Shown piece after piece: positions 9,266 to 17,420 of a stretch of 64,000 nucleotides of DNA. A program made the translations under genes and the position numbers. This stretch comes from Amylibacter sp. SFDW26 (GTDB taxonomy: Bacteria; Pseudomonadota; Alphaproteobacteria; Rhodobacterales; Rhodobacteraceae), in the NCBI RefSeq assembly GCF_009184395.1, contig NZ_WEIC01000003.1, forward strand, positions 310,001 to 374,000. The letters run 5' to 3'. Within the stretch, counting starts at the first letter, position 1. Each line of letters begins with the position of its first letter. The notes under the pieces were generated by a model that was not told where the DNA came from, ran no database searches, and was given only the letters and a program-made list of their open reading frames with translations.

Positions 9266-10959
9266 TGACAACAGACGCGCGCCCCAATAACTGGAAAGCC
9301 CCTTTGCGTGACCCAAACACGGTCATGCGGCTTTCGCAAATGGGATCGTTCCATCAATCCCGTCTTAGTTTCATGCGTGCTTTACTGCGCCGGCTACAAT
9401 CCGAAGAATGGCAGTTCGAAGTCAAAGCGTTTCAAATTGACGACACTTGCGTCGGTCATGCCGTTTATTCCGCCATTGGCCCAACACATACATATTCACT
9501 GATCGCCTTTGCGCATGATCTACCCGATGACATGCGATCTGATCGCGTAATCGCAACCGCTTGGGATTGCACGTTCACTCTGTTTGATGGTGTTCCAACG
9601 GATGCAGATATCGAACGACTATCGCAAAATGTACCGTATCAAGAAGCTGGACGTATTTCGCCATCTGAACTCAGCTTAAGCCGTGCCAATCGTTCAAACC
9701 GTTTGTGGGGACATGTGGTCGATAGATTGGCAGATGGCCGGCAACCAGACCCAGAGTTGATCCGCTCTGTTGGGTATCTGATGCGTACAACCGCTGTTTA
9801 TGGGAATGGCAAATTTGGTGCGGCTGACAGAACCAGTTTCATGCACCGCCCGATGATGGCTGATCCGTTTCGTGTAGAGTTACTGAGCGTTTATCTGACC
9901 CGCGCGTTTGTTATGGATTTGGTGGAACACGCTGCCCGCACCAAAGGCGGCGATAAAGCGATTACACTTGACCCAAACTTACGCCGCGAATTTGGCATCG
10001 GTAATTCCACTGGGTTAGGAATGGCGCCTTTCTTAACGTTCCACCCAGCACTATTAAACAATTGGATTGCGTCACGCGAAGAGGCTTTTTCTCTTGTAAG
10101 GTCTGTAGAAACAGCAAGTACATCTGAACGAACGACTTTTAAAAATTTCCTAAGCCGTGCGATTAAAAACGCAGATGATTGGCAATCTGAGCATCCACTG
10201 CAAATCGAAAAAATCACAGCACTTCGATCTGATTTATCTACATTGAATGCGCACGTTGAAAACGCAGACCTTTCCCAACCATACGCATGGGATGCACTTG
10301 CGACTTGGGCAGCGGATAACCTATCAACCGAAGGTCAAGAACAGCTGGTGAGCTTACTTCTAGAACCCTACCCTGATTTGGTTGATGACTTGGCCAATTG
10401 CATGAAAGCAGATGAAGCAGAAACCTTTGCGATAGATGGAACGAAAACCGTTTCAGATACACTCGGTTGCATATATGAAAACTACGCTTGGGCGCTTGAT
10501 AATGATTATTCATGCCCCGACAGTCGTTCCCGCTTCTGGTACGTTTCCGAAGAAAAACTAGAACCACGATTAGGCGAACGTTTCGAAGAAGATGGTGGCG
10601 ATCTGGAGCAACCTCATACCATAGCACAAGACATAGATAAGTTTTGTAAAGTACTAGAGTTGTGGCCATCATCTGCACTATTGGCAGATGTGTTAATGAA
10701 GCACCCAGAATATCGCCAAGTGGCACGTCGTGCACAACTTACACAGAAATTGCCCTACGCAGAAATACGCGACAATCAGATCAGTGCAAATATGCTGCCC
10801 ATCGATATGTTACGCTGCAAACTATCCTTCTTTGGCGCTACAAAATTCGACCCACGCTCTGACCGTTGGTTGCGTATTTGCATGTATCAAAATGCACCTT
10901 TCCCAGATGAATTGGCAACAGCCCCATTCGATGACTGGGCCTATCCGAGTATCGATTGA
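9262..10959 (+). CDS. Conserved protein of unknown function, 565 aa
   Basis: I do not recognise the family. It has no signal peptide or membrane helix and a mixed alpha/beta composition. Distinctive segments are CVGHAVYSAIGPTHTYSLI (~60-80), IATAWDCTFTLFDGVP, LSRANRSNRLWGHVVDRLAD and YLMRTTAVYGNGKFGAADR (~175-195). The start overlaps the dipeptidase-like stop (ATGATGA), and its own stop overlaps the DUF3726 start, so the three genes should be made together. That points to one pathway, possibly amino-acid or amide catabolism under the adjacent Lrp regulator (inference). Confidence 0.75.
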   Translation: MMTTDARPNNWKAPLRDPNTVMRLSQMGSFHQSRLSFMRALLRRLQSEEWQFEVKAFQIDDTCVGHAVYSAIGPTHTYSLIAFAHDLPDDMRSDRVIATAWDCTFTLFDGVPTDADIERLSQNVPYQEAGRISPSELSLSRANRSNRLWGHVVDRLADGRQPDPELIRSVGYLMRTTAVYGNGKFGAADRTSFMHRPMMADPFRVELLSVYLTRAFVMDLVEHAARTKGGDKAITLDPNLRREFGIGNSTGLGMAPFLTFHPALLNNWIASREEAFSLVRSVETASTSERTTFKNFLSRAIKNADDWQSEHPLQIEKITALRSDLSTLNAHVENADLSQPYAWDALATWAADNLSTEGQEQLVSLLLEPYPDLVDDLANCMKADEAETFAIDGTKTVSDTLGCIYENYAWALDNDYSCPDSRSRFWYVSEEKLEPRLGERFEEDGGDLEQPHTIAQDIDKFCKVLELWPSSALLADVLMKHPEYRQVARRAQLTQKLPYAEIRDNQISANMLPIDMLRCKLSFFGATKFDPRSDRWLRICMYQNAPFPDELATAPFDDWAYPSID

Positions 10960-11465
10960 TGCCTTGTTATTCCTTAACCGAGATTGAAGCCCATTGCCGC
11001 AAAGCCGCACGGGGTGCAGGATATCATTGGGGCGAGGCTGATGAACTTGGCAAAGCGACAAGATGGCTTTGCGCGGTGGGTATAAACGGACCACTTTATG
11101 CATTGGATATGCTTGAACAAGTTGATGGTAAGTGTTCCGATTTACGCCCCACTTCTGCAATGTTCGATGGCAATCAAACCACAACAGTTTGCGGACTATC
11201 ATTAGGCTGCACATTGGCAGATCGCGGTGGTGAACTTGGTGATATGCCCACCCTTATCATAGGCCCTATGATTGCATATGCTGTCGTTGGAAATGCAGTT
11301 AAAAATGCGGATTTAGAAACGCTCGCAAAACATCTAAAAATTGAAGTTGTAACTGGCGAACCTTACACGGATATCAACACAGAAACATGGGCAAGTTTGA
11401 ATAAATTTGCGCATCGTACATACGTACCCTCGACAGAAGAAAGCCGCTTAAGAGGCGCTGGTTAA
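10959..11465 (+). CDS. DUF3726 domain-containing protein
   Basis: A 168-residue protein with the DUF3726 signature YSLTEIEAHCRKAARGAGYH near the N-terminus, followed by WGEADELGKATRWLCAVG. The ATG forms TGATG with the upstream stop; a TTG one codon earlier is possible. It is the last gene of a three-gene coupled unit and ends two bases from a convergent Lrp-type regulator. The function of DUF3726 is not known to me. Two Cys (KCSDL, TVCGLSLGC region) and several Asp/Glu are present but no known catalytic motif. Confidence 0.8.
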   Translation: MPCYSLTEIEAHCRKAARGAGYHWGEADELGKATRWLCAVGINGPLYALDMLEQVDGKCSDLRPTSAMFDGNQTTTVCGLSLGCTLADRGGELGDMPTLIIGPMIAYAVVGNAVKNADLETLAKHLKIEVVTGEPYTDINTETWASLNKFAHRTYVPSTEESRLRGAG

Positions 11466-11467
11466 TC

Positions 11468-11905
11468 CTAAAGATCGTTTAAAATCACCTGAGACTGAAC
11501 TGCACCAATTCTTTGATCTTCTGCAATTTTGTCAACAAGCTGTGTAAGAGCTTTCGTAGAAGGCACTTTAACCCAAACCACAGCATCTACTGCACCAGCA
11601 AGGGAAAGAACTTTAATCACACCTTGCAACCCCTTAAGGCTTTTCAAAACAGGCAAACAAGGCCGTCCCAATATCTCTACAGAGATCAATGCCTCGATGT
11701 CTTCTTCTTGCACATTAAGCACAGCCGTATATCCCGCAATCACACCTGAGTATTCCAACTTAGCAATACGATCTTGAACAGCCGTGCGCGATAATCCCAA
11801 TGTTTTACCCAAAGCCGTTGCTGATTGTCTGCTGTTTTCAGAAAGCAGCTCTAACAACCGCCTATTCGTCGGATCCAAGCTTTCTGCGTTTCGCAAGTTT
11901 TTCAC
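11468..11905 (-). CDS. Lrp/AsnC family transcriptional regulator
   Basis: A 145-residue regulator: N-terminal winged helix with LDPTNRRLLELLSENSRQSA and GLSRTAVQDRIAKLEYSGVI (recognition helix), then a RAM ligand-binding domain (ALISVEILGRPCLPVLKSL). The start is GTG with a CGGA site upstream. It converges on the dipeptidase-like/DUF3726 unit and is divergent from the cupin gene. Lrp proteins sense amino acids or related ligands, so it is a plausible controller of either neighbour (inference). Confidence 0.92.
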   Translation of the reverse strand: MKNLRNAESLDPTNRRLLELLSENSRQSATALGKTLGLSRTAVQDRIAKLEYSGVIAGYTAVLNVQEEDIEALISVEILGRPCLPVLKSLKGLQGVIKVLSLAGAVDAVVWVKVPSTKALTQLVDKIAEDQRIGAVQSQVILNDL

Positions 11906-12012
11906 GTATTTTTCCGTCGTTTCGAAGGCAGATAAACCGATCTGCGTATTTCCATGAGTACTACGAGATAGATATCATATCCTGACTTCAAACGAAACAG
12001 GCAGGCCACTAA

Positions 12013-12324
12013 ATGAACGTTTTTCACCCCAAAGATTTCACTGGCAAACAAGCATGGGATGCATTGGACATAGAGCACATTCAAAATGCAACCATCCGCC
12101 TACATTGGACGGATCAACCCTATAAGTGGCACATCAATGATGGTCCAGAAGTGTTTGTCGTTCTTGATGGCATGGTCGATATGCACATCCGAAAAGATGG
12201 GATCGAATATATACACCGTTTAAATATCGGTGATATATTTCACGCGCAGTGTGGAGATGAGCATGTTGCCCATCCACAAGGAGCTGCGCGTGTATTAGTC
12301 ATTGAAACCGAAGGCAGTGTTTAG
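12013..12324 (+). CDS. Cupin domain protein
   Basis: A 103-residue single-domain cupin. The conserved barrel is visible as WHINDGPEVFVVLDGMVDMH (cupin motif 1, degenerate) and NIGDIFHAQCGDEHVAHPQG (motif 2 with His residues). Such small cupins bind a metal or small ligand; no substrate can be read from the sequence. The promoter region is shared with the divergent Lrp gene, and the stop codon overlaps that of the convergent UspA gene (TTAG). Confidence 0.85.
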   Translation: MNVFHPKDFTGKQAWDALDIEHIQNATIRLHWTDQPYKWHINDGPEVFVVLDGMVDMHIRKDGIEYIHRLNIGDIFHAQCGDEHVAHPQGAARVLVIETEGSV

Positions 12325-12728
12325 CGAATAACATGCACAGAACACTGTGCATGGCGTACAACACGCGCCGCAGTGGAACCAATAAAGTAATCCATGTAAT
12401 CAGGCTTGTGTGATCCGATGATAATACAGTCTGAATTTGTCAGCTTTGCGTGCTCCAAAATTGAACCTGAAGGCTTACCCGTCACAACCATGACTTCTGT
12501 GTTGCCATGCCCGTCTGCATCTTTTTGCAACTTGGCCACAGCCTCTGCTTTTTCTTTAATCAAATAATCATCCGGCATATGTGATTGCATATGCGCAGGA
12601 GCCGCTTCAATCGCAGACATCAAAATAATTTTTCCATCCTTTGCCCGCAATACTTCTGCCAATTCAAGTGCAGCAGCAACATGTCCAAGATGATCAGGTG
12701 CGATTGGAATAAGAATTTTTGAATACAT
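12321..12728 (-). CDS. Universal stress protein, UspA family
   Basis: A single Usp domain of 135 residues. The N-terminal ILIPIAPDH strand and the ATP-binding loop near the C-terminus, GSHKPDYMDYFIGSTAARVV, fit the ATP-binding G-2x-G-9x-G(S/T) type. I prefer the second ATG (MYSKILIP): a GGGAG site lies nine bases before it, whereas the first ATG at 12734 is only three bases from that site. Usp proteins accumulate under starvation or stress. Confidence 0.92.
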   Translation of the reverse strand: MYSKILIPIAPDHLGHVAAALELAEVLRAKDGKIILMSAIEAAPAHMQSHMPDDYLIKEKAEAVAKLQKDADGHGNTEVMVVTGKPSGSILEHAKLTNSDCIIIGSHKPDYMDYFIGSTAARVVRHAQCSVHVIR

Positions 12729-12804
12729 AGTCATAGTCTCCCTTTTTTAGAGAAGGAGTATAACCAAGAAATCAGCCTTGTCTTGGGTTAAATTTTAATC
12801 GTGT

Positions 12805-13404
12805 TCAAACGTCGAACCAGTGCGCTGTTGGCCCCAAGTTAAATACCTGAGTTTCCCCAATCATGGCGGTTGTATTCCAAGCTTCATGAATATGCCCGCA
12901 TAAGTTCAAAACAGGCTGTTTTAATTTTATTGTATCTCGAATAGCGGCGCTGCCTTCATGCGTTCCGTTTTCTTGTTGGTCACAATATCCTAATGGCGGG
13001 CTATGCGTGATCAACACTCCGGCAGCGGGGCAGGCCTGCAACATATCAGCAGCTTCATTTTCACTTAAAGATTGGTTCCACTCTGCGTCATTTCGATGTG
13101 GTATTTCATCACCTAAACCAAAAAAATCGACACCATTTATACTAAGCACTTCGCCATGGAGCATGTGCAAATTTTCAAATCGATTACATATCGCACGCAA
13201 TACTTTTGTGTCATCATGATTTCCTGACACGATAATTACTGGTATTTTAGCCTTAGCTAAAATCAACATCGTATCATCTGTACCCAGCCCCTGTGTTGCA
13301 AAATCTCCTGCACCAATCAGAATGTCCGCATTGCCACTCTCTTGCATAATTTCATGCAAAGCTTTCGCATCTCGATGCAGATCACTGAATGCAAGAATTT
13401 TCAA
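12805..13404 (-). CDS. Metallophosphoesterase family protein
   Basis: A 199-residue calcineurin-like phosphoesterase: KILAFSDLHRD (DxH), GAGDFA (GD), VSGNHDD (GNHD), VLITHSPPLG and NLCGHIHEAWN (GHxH) form the complete two-metal site. An ATG-initiated frame would start inside the 3' end of polA and add residues unlike the family. A TTG two bases beyond the polA TGA gives a natural N-terminus (M-KILAFSDLH), so I use that start. Substrate unknown; related proteins hydrolyse phosphodiesters. Confidence 0.88.
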   Translation of the reverse strand: MKILAFSDLHRDAKALHEIMQESGNADILIGAGDFATQGLGTDDTMLILAKAKIPVIIVSGNHDDTKVLRAICNRFENLHMLHGEVLSINGVDFFGLGDEIPHRNDAEWNQSLSENEAADMLQACPAAGVLITHSPPLGYCDQQENGTHEGSAAIRDTIKLKQPVLNLCGHIHEAWNTTAMIGETQVFNLGPTAHWFDV

Positions 13405-13405
13405 A

Positions 13406-16228
13406 TCAGTGCGCCTCGGCCCAATTCGCGCCTTGGCCTGCATCCACGATCAACGGAACATCTAATTTCACCAAAGGCATAGCGGCATTTTCCATCACAT
13501 CACGTACAACGGAAATGGTCTCATCCACCGCATCTTTTGGCACTTCAAACAATAATTCATCATGCACTTGCAACAGCATCTTAGCAGGTAAATGCGCAAT
13601 CGCATCTGGCATGCAGATCATAGCACGCCGGATCACATCTGCGGCTGTTCCTTGAATAGGTGCGTTGATAGCCGCACGTTTGGCAAAGCCTGCGTGTGGC
13701 CCCTTGGCGTTAATCTCCGCTGTGTGAATTTTACGACCAAACAATGTTTGCACATACCCATGTTCTTTTGCATAGGCGACCGTGTTATCCATATAGGTCC
13801 GAATACCAGGGAATTTCTCGAAATACGTATCAATAAACGCCTGTGCTTCTTTGCGTGGAATACGCAAATTACGCGCCAAACCAAACCCGCTGATCCCATA
13901 AATCACGCCAAAGTTAATCGCTTTGGCCTGACGACGGATCATCGGATCCATGCCTTCAATCGGCACATGGAACATCTCAGATGCCGTCATCGCGTGAATA
14001 TCATGCCCATCCATAAATGCCTGTTTTAAACTATCAATCTTCGCAATATGCGCCAGAATGCGCAATTCGATTTGGCTGTAATCCAAAGCCACCAACGTAT
14101 TGCCTTCTTCGGCTATAAAAGCTTCACGAATTTGGCGCCCAGCAGGCGTGCGGATAGGAATATTCTGTAAATTCGGATCGGTTGACGCCAAACGTCCTGT
14201 ACTCGCTCCAGATATAACGTAAGATGTATGCACACGGCCTGTTTCAGCATTGATATGCCCCTGCAACGCATCCGTATAGGTGCTTTTCAACTTCGACATC
14301 CCACGCCAATCTAACACTTTGGCAGGCAAGGTATTCCCTTCAGCCGCTAAATCCTCAAGCACATCTACACCTGTGGAATAGGCTCCAGTCTTTCCTTTTT
14401 TACCGCCCTCAAGACCCAATTTATCAAACAAGATTTCACCAAGTTGTTTAGGTGAACCCACATTAAATTCTTGCCCTGCGAGTTCATGAATCTCAGCTTC
14501 CAAACCAGCCATCTGTTGAGCAAAGTTATTCGACATACGGGACAGATGATCACGGTCCACCTTAATCCCATTCATTTCCATATCTGCCAGAACAGGGATC
14601 AATGGGCGTTCTAGCCCCTCATAAACGCGCGTGACCTTTTCCATATGCAACTGCGGTTTAAACAGCTGCCACAACCGCAACGTGATATCCGCATCCTCAG
14701 CTGCATATTTCACAGCCTCATCAATCGGCACCATGTCAAAAGTGATCGCAGACTTACCGGTCCCCAAAAGCGTTTTGATAGAGATTGGCTTATGATCTAA
14801 ATAGCGCTCTGACAATGCATCCATACCATGGTTATGCTTGCCGCCATTTTGCGCATAGGACAGCAACATCGTATCATCCACAGGCGCAATGGTAACACCA
14901 TAGCGTTTCATCAGCTTGTAATCATACTTCATGTTTTGGCCGATTTTCATGATCGAAGGATCTTCTAAAACGGGCTTTAACATTTTCAAAGCTTCATCCA
15001 ATGGCATCTGACCATCAGCCAGATCAGATCCCCCGAACAAATCCCCCTCACCCTCTTTATGGGTCAATGGAATATAACAAGCCTCGCCTGCGTCAACGCA
15101 CAAACAAATACCAACCAGATCAACGATCATCTCGTTCAGGCCAGTGGTTTCCGTATCAAACGCCACATGTCCACGTTCTTTGATCTTATCAATCCAGACT
15201 TGCAATGCTGCTGCATCGCGCACGCATTCATATTTCTCGGGATCAATGGGGGCATGTGGGGCAACAGCCCCACCGTTTGTGGCGGGGGTCGATCCCCCGC
15301 CGGAAACGGGTTCTGGAATATTCGGGGCTTCCACACCTAATTTCGTAGCAATCCGTCCTGTCATCGAACGGAATTCCATTTCAGCCAAGAACCCTAACAA
15401 AACATCTGGTTCAGGGTCTTTGATCTCTAAATCCGCAAAATCCACATCCAGCGGCATGTCCGTCGCCAAAGTTACCAAATCACGGCTAATCCGAATTTGA
15501 TCAGCTTTCTCGATCAAGGTTTCACGCCGTTTCGGTTGCTTAATCTCACCGGCACGCTCCAACAAAGTATCCAGATCACCGTATTCATTAATCAAAAGCG
15601 CCGCCGTTTTAATGCCAATCCCTGGGGCGCCAGGCACATTGTCCACACTATCCCCTGCAAGCGATTGCACATCAATCACACGGTCAGGGCCAACGCCAAA
15701 CTTCTCTTCGACCTCATCCACGCCAATCCGTTTGTTCTTCATGGCGTCAAACATCTCGACACCACCACCCACCAATTGCATCAGGTCTTTATCAGATGAA
15801 ATCACTGTCACACGTGCCCCTGCATCGCGTGCACGTACAGCCAAAGTCGCAATAATATCATCCGCCTCATAGCCTTCGGTTTCAATACAAGCCAAATTAA
15901 ACGCCCGTGTCGCTTCACGCGTCAAAGGAAATTGCGGCACCAGATCTTCAGGCGCTGGTGGGCGGTTTGCTTTATACTCAGGATAAATATCAGAACGGAA
16001 TGTTTTGCCCTTATGATCAAAGATCACGGCAACATGCGTAGGCGCATCAGAACCCTTCTGATCTTCCACCATTTTAAACAGCATATTGCAAAACCCACTG
16101 ATCGCCCCAACAGGCAAACCATCAGATTTACGGGTCAGTGGTGGTAAGGCGTGATAGGCGCGAAAGATAAATCCAGAACCATCAATCAGATGTAAGTGAT
16201 GACCTTGACCAATTGATTGACTTCCCAC
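13406..16228 (-). CDS. polA: DNA polymerase I
   Basis: A 940-residue full-length Pol I. The 5'-nuclease domain (~1-300) has LHLIDGSGFIFRAYHAL and EGYEADDIIATLA. The 3'-5' exonuclease (~335-540) keeps its acidic motif FDTETTGL and YAAEDADITLRL, so proofreading should be active. The polymerase domain has motif A LVALDYSQIELRILAHI, the O-helix RRQAKAINFGVIYGISGFG and motif C LLQVHDELLFEV. Residues ~307-324, in the linker between the nuclease domains, are encoded by two adjacent GC-rich hairpins (see repeat). An AAGGAG ribosome site precedes the ATG. Confidence 0.98.
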   Translation of the reverse strand: MGSQSIGQGHHLHLIDGSGFIFRAYHALPPLTRKSDGLPVGAISGFCNMLFKMVEDQKGSDAPTHVAVIFDHKGKTFRSDIYPEYKANRPPAPEDLVPQFPLTREATRAFNLACIETEGYEADDIIATLAVRARDAGARVTVISSDKDLMQLVGGGVEMFDAMKNKRIGVDEVEEKFGVGPDRVIDVQSLAGDSVDNVPGAPGIGIKTAALLINEYGDLDTLLERAGEIKQPKRRETLIEKADQIRISRDLVTLATDMPLDVDFADLEIKDPEPDVLLGFLAEMEFRSMTGRIATKLGVEAPNIPEPVSGGGSTPATNGGAVAPHAPIDPEKYECVRDAAALQVWIDKIKERGHVAFDTETTGLNEMIVDLVGICLCVDAGEACYIPLTHKEGEGDLFGGSDLADGQMPLDEALKMLKPVLEDPSIMKIGQNMKYDYKLMKRYGVTIAPVDDTMLLSYAQNGGKHNHGMDALSERYLDHKPISIKTLLGTGKSAITFDMVPIDEAVKYAAEDADITLRLWQLFKPQLHMEKVTRVYEGLERPLIPVLADMEMNGIKVDRDHLSRMSNNFAQQMAGLEAEIHELAGQEFNVGSPKQLGEILFDKLGLEGGKKGKTGAYSTGVDVLEDLAAEGNTLPAKVLDWRGMSKLKSTYTDALQGHINAETGRVHTSYVISGASTGRLASTDPNLQNIPIRTPAGRQIREAFIAEEGNTLVALDYSQIELRILAHIAKIDSLKQAFMDGHDIHAMTASEMFHVPIEGMDPMIRRQAKAINFGVIYGISGFGLARNLRIPRKEAQAFIDTYFEKFPGIRTYMDNTVAYAKEHGYVQTLFGRKIHTAEINAKGPHAGFAKRAAINAPIQGTAADVIRRAMICMPDAIAHLPAKMLLQVHDELLFEVPKDAVDETISVVRDVMENAAMPLVKLDVPLIVDAGQGANWAEAH
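15256..15309. repeat. Palindromic GC-rich insert inside polA coding sequence
   Basis: Two adjacent hairpins lie in frame in the polA linker. The first pairs GTGGGGC with GCCCCAC around a four-base loop (15256-15273). The second pairs CCGTTT + GGCGGGGG with CCCCCGCC + AAACGG around a five-base loop (15273-15309), with one two-base internal mismatch. The segment is much more GC-rich than its surroundings and encodes a flexible Gly/Ser/Pro/Ala stretch. This looks like a dispersed palindromic repeat that landed in a tolerant linker (inference). Confidence 0.7.
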
Positions 16229-16244
16229 GATGAACGCTCCTTAA

Positions 16245-16778
16245 TTGCCTTTCACAAATTCATACTTGGATTCCAGCTTGAAGACCACAACAGTTACAGC
16301 ATTGCTTGCGATAATTTTCGCAATTGGCGCAGCCCTAATCTACACAACCACGCGTCCAGCACCCAAACCCCTGACATTAGCACAAGCCTGCGATGGGACA
16401 TCCCAAACGGGTCATTGCGCCCCAATGGTGGGATGTATTGCAGGACAAGAGGCGACTTTCACAGGACGCACCAATGGGTATTTCAAGGGTGAAATCATTG
16501 GCATATTATCGAATGGCCTGCTTTGTTCAGGGGAATGGGCTGCAAACCCAACAAATTCTGGCGGTACAGGAACCGCTACATGTTCAGATGGCACAACGTT
16601 TTCAGTTGGCTTTCACAAATATGATCGCAGCGATTGGACACTTATTGGCAAAGGCACAACATCATTAGGCAAAACGGTTTATGCCATCACATCCGCACCA
16701 GCCTTTCGCAAAGACCACGTCCCTGTCACACAAATAAAAATGTTAGAAAAATGTCAGCGGTTGCTTACAGATCAGTGA
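16245..16778 (+). CDS. Hypothetical membrane-anchored or exported protein
   Basis: Up to 177 residues: an N-terminal hydrophobic helix (TVTALLAIIFAIGAALIYTT) followed by a small Gly/Thr/Cys-rich extracytoplasmic part with repeated short strands (GRTNGYFKGEIIGILSNG, GTATCSDGTTFSVGFHKYD) and six cysteines after the helix that could form disulfides. No family recognised. The start is uncertain: the frame opens with TTG 17 bases from the divergent polA ATG and no clear ribosome site, and a second TTG just before KTTTV is an alternative. The 3' end overlaps a convergent zinc-finger gene by seven bases. Confidence 0.6.
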   Translation: MPFTNSYLDSSLKTTTVTALLAIIFAIGAALIYTTTRPAPKPLTLAQACDGTSQTGHCAPMVGCIAGQEATFTGRTNGYFKGEIIGILSNGLLCSGEWAANPTNSGGTGTATCSDGTTFSVGFHKYDRSDWTLIGKGTTSLGKTVYAITSAPAFRKDHVPVTQIKMLEKCQRLLTDQ

Positions 16779-16948
16779 CCTACAGTAGCACCCTCTTTTA
16801 GCACAAATTTGCAATCACAATATGGGCATTCCACCCAGCCATGTTCACCTGGAATTTGCAACCAAACACGTGGATGGCCGCCTTCACCACCATCACAGGC
16901 AATGCGCATTTTATCTACTTCGATCACTTCAGGGGCTTCTTGTGCCAT
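16772..16948 (-). CDS. CHCC-type zinc-finger protein (NDUFS6-like)
   Basis: A 58-residue protein: MAQEAPEVIEVDKMRIACDG, then GEGGHPRVWLQI and WVECPYCDCKFVL. Cys, His and the CxxC pair form the C-x7/8-H...C-x2-C zinc site of Pfam zf-CHCC. Mitochondrial complex I subunit NDUFS6 and the accessory complex I subunit of Paracoccus belong to this family, so a role at complex I is plausible although no nuo genes lie nearby. The ATG matches the family start. It is followed at a short distance upstream by the HIT gene on the same strand. Confidence 0.88.
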   Translation of the reverse strand: MAQEAPEVIEVDKMRIACDGGEGGHPRVWLQIPGEHGWVECPYCDCKFVLKEGATVGH

Positions 16949-17026
16949 GGCTACTGTCTTTCATCGCTTAAGCTTTAGGTATATTTAGCCAGAACAAGCG
17001 TATGCTGCAATGGTTTACGGCGAACT

Positions 17027-17407
17027 TTAAGCCTTTTTAATCATCGGGCCCAAAGGACGCCCTGCCAAAATGTGAACATGCAGATGTGGCACATCTTGCA
17101 CACCATTTCTGCCAGTGTTCGCAATCAAGCGAAAACCTTCGCCTTCATGACCAAGATCAACGCCCAGCATTTTACAAACTTCGCCAATCGCACGTGTGTA
17201 GCCGACGATCTCTGCATCCGATGCTTCAGATGCAAAATGATCATAGCTTACATAAGGTCCTTTTGGGATCACCAAAACATGATCTGGGGCTGCAGGGGCA
17301 ATATCATGAAACGCCAACGCATGATCTGTTTCCAAAACTGTGCTGTTTGGAATTTCGCCACGCAAAATCTTGGCAAAGATATTTTCGGGGTCATATGAAT
17401 AGGCCAT
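17027..17407 (-). CDS. HIT family protein (HINT-type nucleotide hydrolase)
   Basis: A 126-residue histidine-triad protein. FAKILRGEIPNSTVLETDHA and AFHDIAPAAPDHVLVIPK are typical of the HINT branch, and the catalytic triad is present in VPHLHVHILAGRPLG. HINT enzymes cleave purine nucleoside phosphoramidates such as AMP-lysine. An AGGAGA site precedes the ATG. It lies 13 bases downstream of the glycosyltransferase gene on the same strand, so co-transcription is likely. Confidence 0.95.
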   Translation of the reverse strand: MAYSYDPENIFAKILRGEIPNSTVLETDHALAFHDIAPAAPDHVLVIPKGPYVSYDHFASEASDAEIVGYTRAIGEVCKMLGVDLGHEGEGFRLIANTGRNGVQDVPHLHVHILAGRPLGPMIKKA

Positions 17408-17420
17408 AATTCAGGCTCTC

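Noticed and set aside
16978-16999. Fourth copy of the 3'-end motif (GGTATATTT-AGCCAG-AACAAG)
   Set aside because: Too many differences and the wrong orientation for the adjacent gene; noted only as a possible degenerate relative.
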